NCBI GenBank assembly: GCA_037501455.1
Contig: CM074860.1
Span: 50,540,501-50,604,500 of the forward strand
Reading direction: 5' to 3'
Length of the DNA: 64,000 bases
Origin: Lantana camara
Taxonomy: Eukaryota > Streptophyta > Magnoliopsida > Lamiales > Verbenaceae
The position numbers were made by a program, and so were the translations under genes. The notes beneath the pieces were generated by a model. The model ran no database searches. It saw nothing but the letters and a program-made list of their open reading frames with translations, and was not told the DNA's origin. This document shows, piece after piece, positions 21,699-32,819 of this stretch. The first letter of the stretch is position 1. The number at the start of each line of letters is the position of its first letter.

Positions 21699-22313
21699 CT
21701 ACATAGCCTTATGGAAGTCATCGCCTGCTATATTTGGTGCATAGTGGGATAACCTCTCATACTCTGAAATATATTCGGCCACATATCTCGACCCTTGCTG
21801 CAATTCGGTAAATTCTCTAAGCCTTCGAGTCCGGGATGAGGGAGGGATGAATTTATTCTTGAATTCCCTTGTAAATACTTCCCAGTTGATCTCTTCTGCA
21901 GTTGCTTCCAATACAATCCGTGTGCTTTCCCACCAAGAGTGGGCTTCCCCTTGTATTAAAGTGATGGTGCATCGAGCCTTCTCTTGGGCCTCACATGGAA
22001 TGAGTTCCCATATCCTCTCTACCTCTTTCAACCACAAATCCGCTTGTATATCATTTCCCTTGAAGAACTTGGGAGGTCTTTGATTCTGAAACTCCCTAAG
22101 TATAACAGAAAGCGGTACCTCGGGCGGTACAACAGGTGGAGGTGGTGCTGGAGGTGCCGGTGGTACATAATCTCGTAGCCCTTGATCTATAATATTGATA
22201 ACTGAATTAACAAAGGCCTCTGCCAGCGTTGGTTGTGGAGGTGGAGGTGTAGGAGTACTATCACGATGATGACGTCGTCCTGGAGATCTCTCTCGATGTC
22301 TACGTGGAGGCAT
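21699..22313 (-). CDS. G2 gag, N-terminal part
   Basis: 204 residues from MPPRRHRERSP, the same start as G6 (MPPRRHRERSPGHRR). Arginine-rich N-terminus, proline-rich linker (residues about 22-70), then the retrotransposon gag domain with WLKEVERIWE, GEAHSWWEST and FTREFKNKFIP. It ends in a TAG after DDFHKAM; the gag sense continues (FVQGLQL) past the stop. It would form the virus-like particle coat. The start lies about 195 bp past the primer site, as in G6. Confidence 0.82.
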   Translation of the reverse strand: MPPRRHRERSPGRRHHRDSTPTPPPPQPTLAEAFVNSVINIIDQGLRDYVPPAPPAPPPPVVPPEVPLSVILREFQNQRPPKFFKGNDIQADLWLKEVERIWELIPCEAQEKARCTITLIQGEAHSWWESTRIVLEATAEEINWEVFTREFKNKFIPPSSRTRRLREFTELQQGSRYVAEYISEYERLSHYAPNIAGDDFHKAM

Positions 22314-22507
22314 CCTGTCAATAAAACACTGAAAATGCGTGTTATTTTTAGTCTATGCATGTTAATGCAAATAATTCAATCAAAATTCAAAATTTAAATC
22401 AATTAAGCACAAAAGAGATGTATATGAAACACATTGTCAAGTAGTCCCTAAGCCGAACGACCTAGACTGACTCACACGACACTAGAGCGCGGGTTTTGCA
22501 ACCCTAA
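22314..22507 (-). mobile_element. G2 leader between primer site and gag
   Basis: Short untranslated leader. Near the primer site it contains GGGTT/AACCC within AGCTTAGGGTTGCAAAACCC, the conserved post-primer hairpin. Confidence 0.75.
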
Positions 22508-22519
22508 GCTTTGATACCA
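22508..22519 (-). other. G2 primer-binding site, one mismatch
   Basis: Minus-strand TGGTATCAAAGC; the family consensus is TGGTATCAGAGC. Confidence 0.85.
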
Positions 22520-22938
22520 CTTAAGGATGTAACACCCGAGCGCAAGGTGTCACATCCCCCGCACCGAAACCCGACCCGAATATGAAATGGACGATCCATA
22601 CCCGAGCCAAGTCACGGCGAACGGGGATAAACACACACTCTAAGCTAGGCGGGCTAACCCTTAAAACCATAAAACAACATAAAACATTAAAGCGGAAGCA
22701 TAAACGAACATATACCATGAGCATCCAAGCTCCAAAAATAAGTCGTAGACATCATCAATTGCCATCACGGCCCAAAACATGTACGCTCCACATCATTATA
22801 CATATACAATGATCAAAATAAAAGTATGGAAGTGTAAGACCCAAAATACAAAGCTAGAGACGAATGCAAGACCTAGGACTCGTATTCCCGCCTAGCTCTC
22901 TCAACACCTGCACAAAACAGCTGAAAACCAAACAGGTT

Positions 22939-22955
22939 CAGTCCAAAAAGGACTG
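22939..22955 (-). other. Conserved stem-loop CAGTCC-N5-GGACTG (G2)
   Basis: The sixth pair is changed from T-A (G1, G4, G6, G7) to C-G on both sides, a compensatory change that supports a paired structure. Confidence 0.7.
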
Positions 22956-23332
22956 GTGGGTATAAAACAGGGCATAAATAGAATATATGACGGTAATTAA
23001 ACAATCACATGCAAGCTATAATACCAAGTGAGGTTTTTAAAGACTTTCCTAAGTGGGTGAAATAGAAATCATCAAAAGGGATTATAACGAATCATTAACA
23101 TTAGGTCATTAATGGCCCGACGAGTGGGCGTGCATTATCTCCAACCAACACCTTGTGTAAACCATTTAAAACATTCATTTATTCATTCTTTTCATGCAAT
23201 CAGTCTTTGGTGCACATTCATTAACATTTACACCTTCTTCCTCCTGGTTGGTGGTGGGTTTGCAAGGCCCGACCACCCATTCATTGACCAAAAGGGGTTA
23301 CAGGACTCCCCAGATGGCGCTCAGCGTCCATT

Positions 23333-23353
23333 CCTCACTAACTCCTAACGAGG
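23333..23353 (-). other. Conserved GGAGT-loop stem (G2)
   Basis: Minus-strand CCTCGTTA, loop GGAGT, TAGTGAGG; eight pairs including two G-U. Confidence 0.6.
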
Positions 23354-23965
23354 TCCGGTTACGTCGTTCATTGGTGGAACTAGTGTGAGGGATCACCGTC
23401 GGCCCGTACCTCTCCGGATAGCCACTCACACTAAGTCCCTGGGCCCCATTCGTGCATTCGATCATTTCTCGCCAAAACATTAGGTAGGGTTCATAAAATA
23501 AGGCTTTACGTTGAAAACATTTACTCTTTAAAACGACTCTCTACATATATATAATTTTGGTCGAAAGCTTTCACATTGAAGGTATATATATGGTCTTGTA
23601 TCTACATAGCAGAAAAACCCACCTTAAACCGTCAAAAGAAGAAATCACGAGCCTCACTGACCAGCCTCGTCTCCAACTGGATCAAAATCTGTGCAAGAAC
23701 GGTGAAGTGAGACTCAATATGACCAAATAAGACGCTCGGCAATGCTATGATCATGATATGAATATGTAAAAGATGAGATTATGTTATGAAATGTTCATGT
23801 GCACTATTAAGAGATTAAATCATATATTCAAGTCATTCATTCAATCATTCAATTCACGTTTCAATCAAATTAATTCAGATAATAATTAATTATTCACTAA
23901 ACATATATATATAATGCATGCACACGTACAGCCATGCATGCCAAACAAGTACATGAAAAACAGAG

Positions 23966-24180
23966 GGTGACACACCCGTGTCACCTCTACACACTAAGCC
24001 GTGACACCCCCGTGTCACAGTACAGCGGACAACAAACCAGGAAATAGAAGGTGACACGCCCGTGTCACCACTACAAAGCAAACCGTGACACCCCCGTGTC
24101 ACGGTACAGAACAAAAAACCCAACTAACATGCACCCCCGTGTCACGCCGAGCAAGGAAAAAGTGACACGCCAGTGTCACT
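23966..24180. repeat. Type A palindrome array in G2 LTR
   Basis: GGTGACAC/GTGTCACC around ACCC (23966-23985), GTGACAC/GTGTCAC around CCCC (24001-24018), GGTGACAC/GTGTCACC around GCCC (24050-24069), CCGTGACAC/GTGTCACGG around CCCC (24083-24104), a decayed copy near 24131-24146 and AGTGACAC/GTGTCACT around GCCA (24161-24180). Outer pairs change on both sides together. Confidence 0.85.
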
Positions 24181-25000
24181 GTGCGTACCAGAAAGAAAAC
24201 AGGGTATCGACGCAAAAGCAACAACACCCAACCAAAACACCAATTCCAACCAATAAATGCAACCAAAACTTAACGAAACATGTGACCATACTTAAAGCAC
24301 AATAAAATCTAACATATATACTCATATCATGCATTGATCATCAAGATTTAACAATCTCAAACACATAAACAAGTTCATCAACCAAGTTCATAATCAACAA
24401 GTTGAATGCATATAACTTAAGCTTAAAGTTCCTAAACATATTTCCAATAACAATTACACACATTAACCAATTCATTACAAAGCCCTATCTTTCCATATTT
24501 CCAAGAAAATTATCCATGCTCCCAAATATTACCTCAAATGCAAGAAATGGTGCTAAGGTGAAGAGATGATATTGATGATGCTTGATTGATCACAAAACTC
24601 ACAATTATGAAGCTTGAAAGATGAAATCTTCCTCCACTTTGGTAAGGGTTTTGATTGGTTGGCTTGGGAGCAAGAACAAGAATGTATGTAATGTTTGTAT
24701 GAATGAAAGGGATGCAAATGTACGTGATATGCAGCTATGAGGGGAAGAGAATTGGCCAATTTGCTATTAAGTCCCTCCATTATTTAGGTCATGCAAGTGA
24801 GTCCCCAAACTTTTGAAATGTAAACAATTAAGTCCATGCAATTAGGTCCTCAAAGTTCATGAATTGATCAAATAAGGTCACAACGAAATTAAGTCAAATT
24901 CGGGAAATTAATTCACGTTGCAATCAAGTTCAATTTATTCAATAAATATCAATTTGATGAATTCATAAAATACTTAATATTAAATAACGTACGCAATTAA

Positions 25001-25026
25001 CATATATATATATATATATATATATA
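25001..25026. repeat. AT microsatellite in G2 5' LTR
   Basis: Alternating AT of about 26 bp, the shorter partner of 7331-7384. Confidence 0.85.
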
Positions 25027-25154
25027 ACAACAATAAAATAAAAGAGATAACATTTAAAATAAAATCAACTATATAAACACGTAAAATAGTTATTTTGCGC
25101 AATTTGGTAAACAATTACGTCATACCTGCACGGCCTAATTATCGGGGCGTCACA

Positions 25155-26715
25155 CCCCTAATATGACATATATGACTTGGAATCATGTTTCTATGCATTG
25201 TAATGTCTTGCATGCCTCGATTATGCGTAAGAATGTGCTAAGTATGGGTAACATGCTGATATTTGCTTATCTTATAACTTGAAAGCTTGTTATATGACTT
25301 ATATTATGATGTTTGATCATCATTGCTGAACTTGTGCCATACTTGGACATTCATTGCACCTCATGAGCATGTTTACTCTTTCTTGAAGTCGTGCGTCGTC
25401 TTACTTGGTTTCGAGTCGTATCTTGCCCTTGTTGGTACGTTTGTCTTGTTAGGTGGTCAGCCTCCGGTTGAGTAGTTGTTGCTCGTGGTTGACCTTCGAA
25501 GTTCTTGGTGAAGGTGAGGAGCTATAGTATAAAACGATTTTAAAACTGTGGACACATATGACCTATCATGTTTGATGGTTTTAAACTCCCATTTTGTAAA
25601 AAAGTATATGTAGGCTTAATAAGCCAAGTTTTGTGAGCGTTGCTCGTATTATTGTTTTTTAATTATGGAAAAAGTTTTTCAAGCAAAACTTGCTTGTTGG
25701 TACATGGGATAAGTACCCAAAATGCTTTTAGAACTTTCATTTGAATTTTATGAACGTGTTAGTTGTGTAGCGAGGTTGATTGCCCCATGCAAAGACGCTT
25801 GCTTGGTTGGATTATAGCGCTCGGGGCTAAGGTGAGCGATATTCCGGGAAGGCAAGGGCCGACAGCTGCCCTCATTCGATGTTCCCACTTGTAGGAAACT
25901 TGCTAACCAAGACTCCAAGGAGGTCTCGGGATTGAGGTTGCAAGGGAGAGGCCGATTTCATGGACCCATCTCTTCATACGGTAAGGATGTTCGGGGGACC
26001 GTACACCTTCGACATCAATGGTGCGAAGGATGGATTGTTGTGTTTCGGTTTTGCGAGAAATGATGGAGTGCTCGAACTACCCGAGTCGGTTATGCGTACG
26101 GTTCGTGGTCTGATTTTTATACAACTTGCATTGTTTCAAAAATGAGTTCGGATCATGAGCACTTTTGATTTGAGCGTGGATTGAAGCTTTTATTTTTATA
26201 TCCCTTACGTTAATGTAATTCTCCTCACCGTTTCCTTTTGAACACACCTCCTTTACCCTTCGTGTCCGCAGGTTGCGTTTTGGAGTCAAGCTAGGTAGGG
26301 TCTTGTTGAGTGTCTTGTCTTTAAGTCTAGCTTGTATTCGTTTTACTGCTGCGTACTTTATGTTTTAAGTATTATTTCGGGATTTATGGATTTGGCATGT
26401 ATGATGACTTATTATGTTTGTTTGGACCGTGTTGGTCACTTAGGATGATTTTACATTACGCACTTGAGCATTTTGTGCTGGACCTTGGCGGTCACATAAT
26501 TGTTGGTTAAATGAACTTTATACACTTGATATGTTTTGATTAAGCTTCCGCATACTTGTGTTTGATTTACTCGCTTTGCGAGTCTAGTACCGCCTAGCTA
26601 GGATGTCCGTTGGTTACCGCTTGCTTCGTACTTAGCGGGTATATGGATAGCAATTCTATATACAATCTAGGTCCGTAGAGCGGGATAGGCGTGGATGCCC
26701 TCGTCCAGGCGTTAC
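25155..26715 (+). mobile_element. Gypsy G8: partial plus-strand LTR
   Basis: No coding. It shows the common LTR leader order on the plus strand: acceptor CTTGTTAG|GTGG, exon 2 25453-25513 (61 nt), donor GTGAAG|GTGAGG, acceptor GTCCGCAG before exon 3 at 26272, then CTAGGTAGGG and an LTR-like end GGCGTTACA at 26715. It is the apparent insertion target of G2 and the most decayed LTR here; the upstream part lies beyond G2. The exact right boundary is uncertain. Confidence 0.6.
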
Positions 26716-27907
26716 AATAAGGGTGAATGAATTCGGCTTCCATGATTGCATGATCTCATTTGTTCCACTTCGATCTGATTATCGAACATAAATGTCAATT
26801 TGAGTACCTTGACTTCCCATAGATTTATGTGGATTACATCATTGCTTGGTTCCTCTACTTGTCGCCTTCATGAATCCAAAATTGGTTGATCTCCAACCCA
26901 ATCCGAGTTTTATTTTAATATCCAAAGTGTCCCAACTCATCTCTTTCTTCATGATTTCTTATTCTAACTTTAAGATGTTCTACCCCGGGCTTAGCTTCCG
27001 ATCTTAACTTCGACCCTAACCATCTTGTTTTTGCCATTCAATTCCGGTAATGTAGTTCCCTTTAAGATTTACTTTTTTTTTTATTTTTTTATTTTCCGAT
27101 CACCACCCAAGGTTTAAATTTATTTAGACATCCCCTCAAAGATCCCTAGTTCGCTCGCTTCTCAAACCTCGACTTTAACACCTTCGAGATTCTTTTCCCC
27201 TAATCATTCATACCGAATGATCCTTCGTACTACTAACTCGATCCCAAGTGAATCTCTTGTAATTTCCCCACTTGCTCGTACATTAATGCCTTGAATCTTG
27301 ATGTCTTCAGGGTTTCCTTCTCTTTCCCCTCGAATTAAACGAGCCTCTTGGTCCCGGTTGATCAACTTCGTTTGTGGTGTAGGTACGTTTTTTTATCTTG
27401 TGGGTTATAGACATCACACACCACACCATTAATTTATCCATACGCAACTTCACGGATGATTTAATCCCTATCTCGAGCTTGAACTCCCAACACATAGCTT
27501 TGTCAAAGGGACCCTCAAACACCCGAATTTCTCTAAATCTCTAGGGCCTTCTTCCATTCATCCGTACCCGAAAGAAGAGCCCTTGACAAGTTATTGTAAT
27601 CTTAGAAATTGGCCATGGTTTGAGGTTGTAGTAATATCCTACAATTCACAACTAAACTCAAATATAATGCATGCCAGTTAGTCTATGCATATGGCATATA
27701 CTTAGCATAAAAAACACGGATTAATGTAAAAGGCAACACGTAAAATACCAAAATTCAAGTTAAACACATTTAATAATATATTTTCCATGTCAAATTTCAA
27801 TAACAATGGTCGTGATCAATACGGTGTACACGTTGACATGTTGTTCCTAAGCCGTTCGACCTATACTTGATATGACACGACACAAAAAACCCCGGTTTTG
27901 CAACCTA
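26716..27907 (-). pseudogene. G4 internal fragment, non-coding
   Basis: Minus-strand DNA following the G4 primer site. It contains leader-like sequence (27640-27907) and then GA-rich sequence resembling the degenerate internal regions of G3 and G5. A short open stretch at 27307-27522 may be a gag remnant, but I see no zinc knuckle or pol motif. How it joins the G8 LTR at 26715 (deletion or nested insertion) is unresolved. Confidence 0.45.
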
Positions 27908-27909
27908 GG

Positions 27910-27921
27910 GCTCTGATACCA
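27910..27921 (-). other. G4 primer-binding site
   Basis: Minus-strand TGGTATCAGAGC, eight bases inside the LTR end, followed by the conserved GGTTGCAAAACC hairpin. Confidence 0.88.
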
Positions 27922-28415
27922 CTTAAGGATGTAGCGGCCTAAACGGAAGGCACCACATCCCCCGCACCGAGACCCGGCCCGCTTATGAAATGGGAAGTCC
28001 ATACACGTGCCAAGTCACGGCGAACGGGGACTACTCACTCACTATGCTAGGCGGGAGCTAACTTCGAAACCAAATAAGTAATTCCAAAGAATAAAATGCA
28101 CCTGCGAAAGCAAAACATATAATAAATCATAGTTGCAATTAATAGTTGACGGGTTCAACTAGCATAGATACCTAGTCCCGAAATTCCAAACTAAAATCAT
28201 AAATCACAATTCACAATTCACGGGTTCAATCTATCCCTAAAAGCCTGTCCCGAATTTATAAAATGAAATCATAATAATTCATACATTTATTGTAAAACTT
28301 AATTAATATACAAAATTCTTGTGGTGTGACTCGGACTTAATCACAGGACTCGACAGAACTAAAATCTCACCTAGCACTCCAAAACCTGCAAAAGAACTGA
28401 AAACAAAGTCGGGTT

Positions 28416-28432
28416 CAGTCTATAGGAGACTG
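28416..28432 (-). other. Conserved stem-loop CAGTCT-N5-AGACTG (G4)
   Basis: Perfect 6-bp stem, 5-nt loop, upstream of the exon 3 acceptor. Confidence 0.7.
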
Positions 28433-28839
28433 CTGGGTATAAAACAGGGCTTATTATAATGTTATCGCAGAATTTAAACATCCACACATGCAAGCTATAA
28501 TCTCGTGCGAGGTTTTTGAGATATTTCCAAAATGGGTGAAAACAAAGAAAAGCATCCACGAGATTACAACTGTCATATTCATTCATTTCATTCACAAGGT
28601 TCCATGGCCCGGCGAGGGGCCGTTCATAATCTCCAACCTTCTCCTCGTGTGTGCATATCAATTCAATCTTTACATTAGTGATTACACACATTAATACATA
28701 TTCGTTCATAATCAACCATAATCATATCATTCACACCTTTTTCGTCCGGGTGGTGGACGGGATTGCAAGGCCGGGCCACCTAAACACATCGATGTGGCTA
28801 GTGAGGTACATGAATCCTCAAAAGCCCGGTTAGCCTTTT

Positions 28840-28861
28840 CTCGTACAAACTCCTGAACGAG
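28840..28861 (-). other. Conserved GGAG-loop stem (G4), weaker
   Basis: Minus-strand CTCGT, 12-nt loop containing AGGAGTTT, ACGAG. The stem is shorter than in the other LTRs. Confidence 0.5.
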
Positions 28862-30322
28862 GTCGGTTTCACCATAAATTTGGTTGGAACTAGTGTATGG
28901 GATCACCGTCGGCCCTTGCCTCCCCGGATAGTCACATACACTAAGTCCGTGGGCCCGTGTTCATTTCATATCATACACTCGCCAAAATCATAGGTAGGAT
29001 TACATAAAAGGAGGATTATACATTGGAAACCATTTACTCTTGAAAAGACTCGATATATTTATATATATACAGTATTTTGGCTCAAAACTTTTCACATAAG
29101 GGATAGATCGGGTCGTAATAAGTAATAGAAGAGAAACCCACCTGTTACATCTTACCGAACCAAAATCAAGAAGAAAGGAAGACTTGGGAGTAACCTATGA
29201 ACCCGGCATCTCCACCCTGGAGAACTGAACAAAGAACAATACAGTGTACTTGTGAGATTCAAGACTTCCAAATGAACCATATAGGACACACGACAATGCT
29301 TTAGCATGATATGAGATGTATGCACGATAATAACATGTTATGAAGATGTTCATGGGCACAATTAATGCATCAGAAGTATATAAACAAGCAATTCATTCAA
29401 GCTCAATTGATACATGAAGGTTTGAAGTTCATTCATTCCATATCTTTCATGAATCATATCAAATCTAGCCATAAGCTTTATACATTAATCATAACTCGTA
29501 TTATAACATGTTTACAATGCATGCGAGTCATAGATGAAGCGAGAAGTAATCATATGAGGCCAATAAACCGAGGAACAATTCATATATGCAAGCTAGAGAG
29601 CATTTACCACTCATCACATCCCCGTTAAACTTGCCCGAAGGATCATAATTCACGAAATGTTTAACAAAATCACATTATGATTTCATAATAAACAAGTTAA
29701 CACATAATATAGAATATTAACAAAATATATAAGTCTTGGAAGAATCTATACACAACATACAAAACAATTTAAACCAAGCAAACCATTCATGTATGTATAA
29801 AAGTAGCACATAAACGTTCACGTTGTCATTTCACGTTTATACATTGCATTCATAGCATAAAATTCATAATCATATCAAGATATATACATATAATCAATTA
29901 ATCAAGAATAAAATTCATTCAAACCACATATGGAGTCCGAGAAAGTGGAGGGAAAGCAAGAAAACGGATTGAGCAAGCTTTTGGCGAGAGCTGACAATTT
30001 CCGGGAATGTACGAGCAGTAAAGAATTGAACATATCTTGAGTTCTAGAAGTTGGAATGGATTTTTGTTTGTTGGGAATGAAACTAGACACATAGGCCTTT
30101 CGAATGATATACGGCCCGAATCATGGTTCAAAGCGATGTGGAAATGGCGAACGTCCGAAGTTGGGTGAGTGCAGTGTTCTGGTAAGATGGCGACACCAAA
30201 AATAATTGCTTATATCTCATAAACGAGAAAAGATATTTAAGTGACTCTAATTGGAGATTATTCTACATTTCAAAAGGTTTCAGTGGTCCAAAATTTAGGT
30301 AAATCGGAGTCCATATAAGGGT

Positions 30323-30445
30323 GTCGCGGCCATGACAGAATTATACTAAAAAGCAGTCGCGGCCGCAATGGAAAAATAGCCAAGTTTCGACTTGTTGGTC
30401 GCAGCCACGACAAAAAATGGCTTAACAATGGTCGTGGGTGCGACC
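30323..30445. repeat. Decayed type B palindrome array in G4 LTR
   Basis: Four copies of the GTCGCGGCCGCGAC pattern at 30323-30336, 30356-30369, 30398-30411 and 30430-30445. Most departures from the perfect palindrome are CG to CA or TG changes, as expected from deamination of methylated CpG. Confidence 0.7.
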
Positions 30446-30931
30446 CTGGTACCCAGGCGACAAAAATGGCATCGGGAAAATAGGGAAGTGGCGGAAAAAG
30501 ACTTCAAGAATGCCAACGGAGCTCCCAATTCACCCAAAATCACATAACAACAACCAAATACAACGTATATACACATATCACTCATCAATTCATGAATTCA
30601 TCCATCAAATTATATAAATCCCTATTTATATATATACATATATATACACATATACCTTGGAATAGAGAGGAGAAGAGAAGAAGGAAGATGGTAGGCTTGA
30701 AGTTTGAACTTGAGGGAGAAGAATGGAGCTTGGAATCTTGGCTCCTTGCTTCATGGTTGGATCGAATTGGAGAGGGAGAGAATGGAGGGTTTTTTCTTAC
30801 TCTTGTGTGAGAAAAAATGAAGAAGAAAATAAGGTATTTATGTATATACATACATATAGTGCAACAAGGAAGGAAAGGGGAGAACAATTACCAACAAATC
30901 CCTCAACAATTTAAGTGTTCCATTAAGGTCC

Positions 30932-32491
30932 AGAGATTTAATAGGTGATAGACAAATCTTGAACCCAAGTGTAAGTTCTAATTCGATTGCAACACTTAAG
31001 GTATCGTATCCACAGGGAAGGGAATTCAACAACCACTTTTATGATTATTTCTAATCTAGAGACCGGAAAAGATTGATCAGGTTATATTATACTACTATGA
31101 CAAAATTAAACTTAACTAATAATAAATCAATCACACAAGCTAACAAATAAATACGAGAATTAACCACTTAATTAAAACAGGTCGGGGGATAAATCATATG
31201 CTCTTTTATGATCAAATCAATACTTAAGTACGGATGTATGATTCTTCAACCTAATCACGATGTTATATCTAGCTTCTTTCGAAGGCTAGATGTCTAATTA
31301 ATTAAGCCAAGTGTTGTCCTCACAATCACTTAGTAACCAAATTAATCGAATAAAGCAAGATTAGTGTATTTAAAACCTAGCGGCTTGGCATGGAATTCTA
31401 AATACGGGTTGTAGAAATTAGGGTTAAATTTCTTTAAGCCCAAAAGATCTAAGTTTCAGAAAACGCTCTCAATTATCCTCAATCTCTCGATTATCGGATA
31501 ATTTACAACATGTTCATGGATGGCCAATCCATTCCCAGCTTATTCAATACCGTTTTCCTAACAAAGAATCACACAAATTTACTCAAGCATTAATTCAAAC
31601 ACTTTAGATGCATAATCCTTACCCCCTAACCCTAGGAGATTAGTTCCTCATAATTGGATCAAAACTCATTAAGATCAAAGGAATTGTATTCAAAATAATC
31701 ATGTCTAACATAAACATCAAAACGGGATTAATAATTCTGAATTCTAACCTAGTTATCCAAAAACGAATCTAAAACAAGAAATTAACTAAACTAGAATTGA
31801 AAACCAAAACTTGAGGAATTAGTTTGATCGGAAAGCAGTAAATAAAACCAAATTGACAAAGTCTTGTGATTGGAATGAATCTTCAACTCTCAATCTTCGT
31901 GTTCCTTCGTTCTTCAAGTGTTCTTGAACTTCTGGGGAAAGACTCGTCCAAAAGCTCCCTTAATCCGCCTAAAAACCGTGTATATATAGGGGTTCGAATC
32001 CTAAACTGGCCCGTGACACGGGCGTGCAAGGGTTCTGCTTTAAAATGTGACACGCCCGTGTCACATAATAAAATCGTATCTGCGCTTTCTTCTTGACACG
32101 GGGGTGTCAAAACTTGTTCTTCTCGATGACACGGGGGTGTTAAGTCTCCAGGCTTCTCTGTACCTAGTCACGGGCGTGCAACAATTTACTCTTCATAGGT
32201 GACACGGGCGTGACACCTCCTGAAATCCGAGGGCTTTCTCTGTACTGAGACACGGGCGTGTCTCAGTTTGCTCATCCATGGGGACACGGGCGTGTCCCCT
32301 AAAAATCTCTGGTTTTTCGCCCTTTATTGCATGGTTTTGCTTTTATCCGTCTTTTCAACTCCAAGGTAAAAGGTACCTAATAAGGAGCATAAACCACGTT
32401 ATAAGTTCTTAAAACTGCTTGAATTTAACTAATTTTGCCCTACAAATCCATGCAATAAACTGATACATCAATAGGCGAACAATTAAGGTCC
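30932..32491. mobile_element. 1.56-kb non-LTR insertion with 10-bp duplication
   Basis: ATTAAGGTCC occurs at 30922-30931 and 32482-32491, and joining the flanks restores a smooth G4 LTR. No terminal inverted repeats, poly(A) or long reading frame are visible. Near the left end are AGGTGATAGACAAATC and GTATCGTATCCACAGGG. A 9-11-bp duplication fits Mutator-like elements, including those lacking terminal repeats, but classification is open. The right half carries a type A palindrome array (32013-32299). Confidence 0.65.
32046..32299. repeat. Type A palindrome array inside the non-LTR insertion
   Basis: TGTGACAC/GTGTCACA around GCCC (32046-32065), TTGACAC/GTGTCAA around GGGG (32093-32110), a decayed copy (32127-32140), CTGAGACAC/GTGTCTCAG around GGGC (32245-32266) and GGGGACAC/GTGTCCCC around GGGC (32280-32299). 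Half copies lie near 32013 and 32168. The same core is seen in LTRs of G2, G3 and G6, although this host element is unrelated to them. Confidence 0.82.
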
Positions 32492-32762
32492 AAATCAAAA
32501 TTCGATTGAGTCCAAGGATTTCATACAATATCAAGAAAGTACATAATCGAAATAAAACATTTAATTAACAAGTAAACAAACTAAAAACGAGTTTATGTAA
32601 CATAATCACTTAAGTCATATAGGTCACATAATATCAATTAGTTCAAGAAATTATTAAATTAAATAATCACTTAGCAATTAAAACATAATTAAACCACATA
32701 ACAATCGGTCTAAACCCACTCGTGACGTCATACCTGTACGGCCGAAAAGTCGGGACGTTACA

Positions 32763-32819
32763 GGTACAATGCGGGATGAATGCTCGTGCTATGAATGCAA
32801 TTACGTTTTTCATTATTTC
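32763..32819 (-). pseudogene. Gypsy protease scrap
   Basis: About 45 bases on the minus strand resemble the CIHNTSIHALF stretch just before the protease active site of G2 (near 21130-21175). It is the remnant of another gypsy element in which G4, and next to it G5, sit. Confidence 0.5.

Larger units (their letters stand above)
22908..24532 (-). other. G2 5' LTR predicted leader introns and exon 2
   Basis: The exon 2 acceptor and donor wording (TTGCACAG and GTGGGTTTTTCT) is shared with G6. The first donor is non-consensus. Confidence 0.45.
22528..25154 (-). mobile_element. Gypsy G2: 5' LTR
   Basis: 2,627 bp, minus-strand TGTGACGCCCCG...GGGTGTTACA, the shortest gypsy LTR here. Predicted leader: donor at 24532 (weak, GAG|GTAATA), intron 1 24532-23689 ending TTGCACAG, exon 2 23688-23623 (66 nt), donor AAG|GTGGGTTTTTCTGC, intron 2 23622-22908 ending TTTTGTGCAG, exon 3 from 22907. 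The outer flank from 25155 is an unrelated older LTR. Confidence 0.9.
28386..30655 (-). other. G4 predicted leader introns and exon 2
   Basis: Ordered splice-like motifs on the minus strand as in G1; exon 2 is 83 nt here and 85 nt in G1. Confidence 0.5.
27930..32762 (-). mobile_element. Gypsy G4: 5' LTR with an inserted element
   Basis: Minus-strand TGTAACGTCCCG...GCCGCTACA, 4,833 bp including a 1,560-bp insertion, so about 3.27 kb originally. Predicted leader: donor AAG|GTATAT with intron 1 30655-29225, acceptor TTTGTTCAG, exon 2 29224-29142 (83 nt) sharing CTCCAGGG and GATGCCGGGTTCATAGG with G1, intron 2 29141-28386, exon 3 from 28385. Its leader is closest to G1. The outer flank GGTAC starts a scrap of gypsy protease. 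Confidence 0.88.

Noticed and set aside
25908..25926. Possible GGAG-type stem in the G8 LTR fragment
   Set aside because: Stem has mismatches and the loop does not match GGAG(G)T; too decayed to count as a member.
30585..30887. 100-codon serine/proline-rich minus-strand frame near a TATA-like tract
   Set aside because: Coincides with predicted exon 1 of the G4 LTR leader; no equivalent frame is kept in other LTRs.
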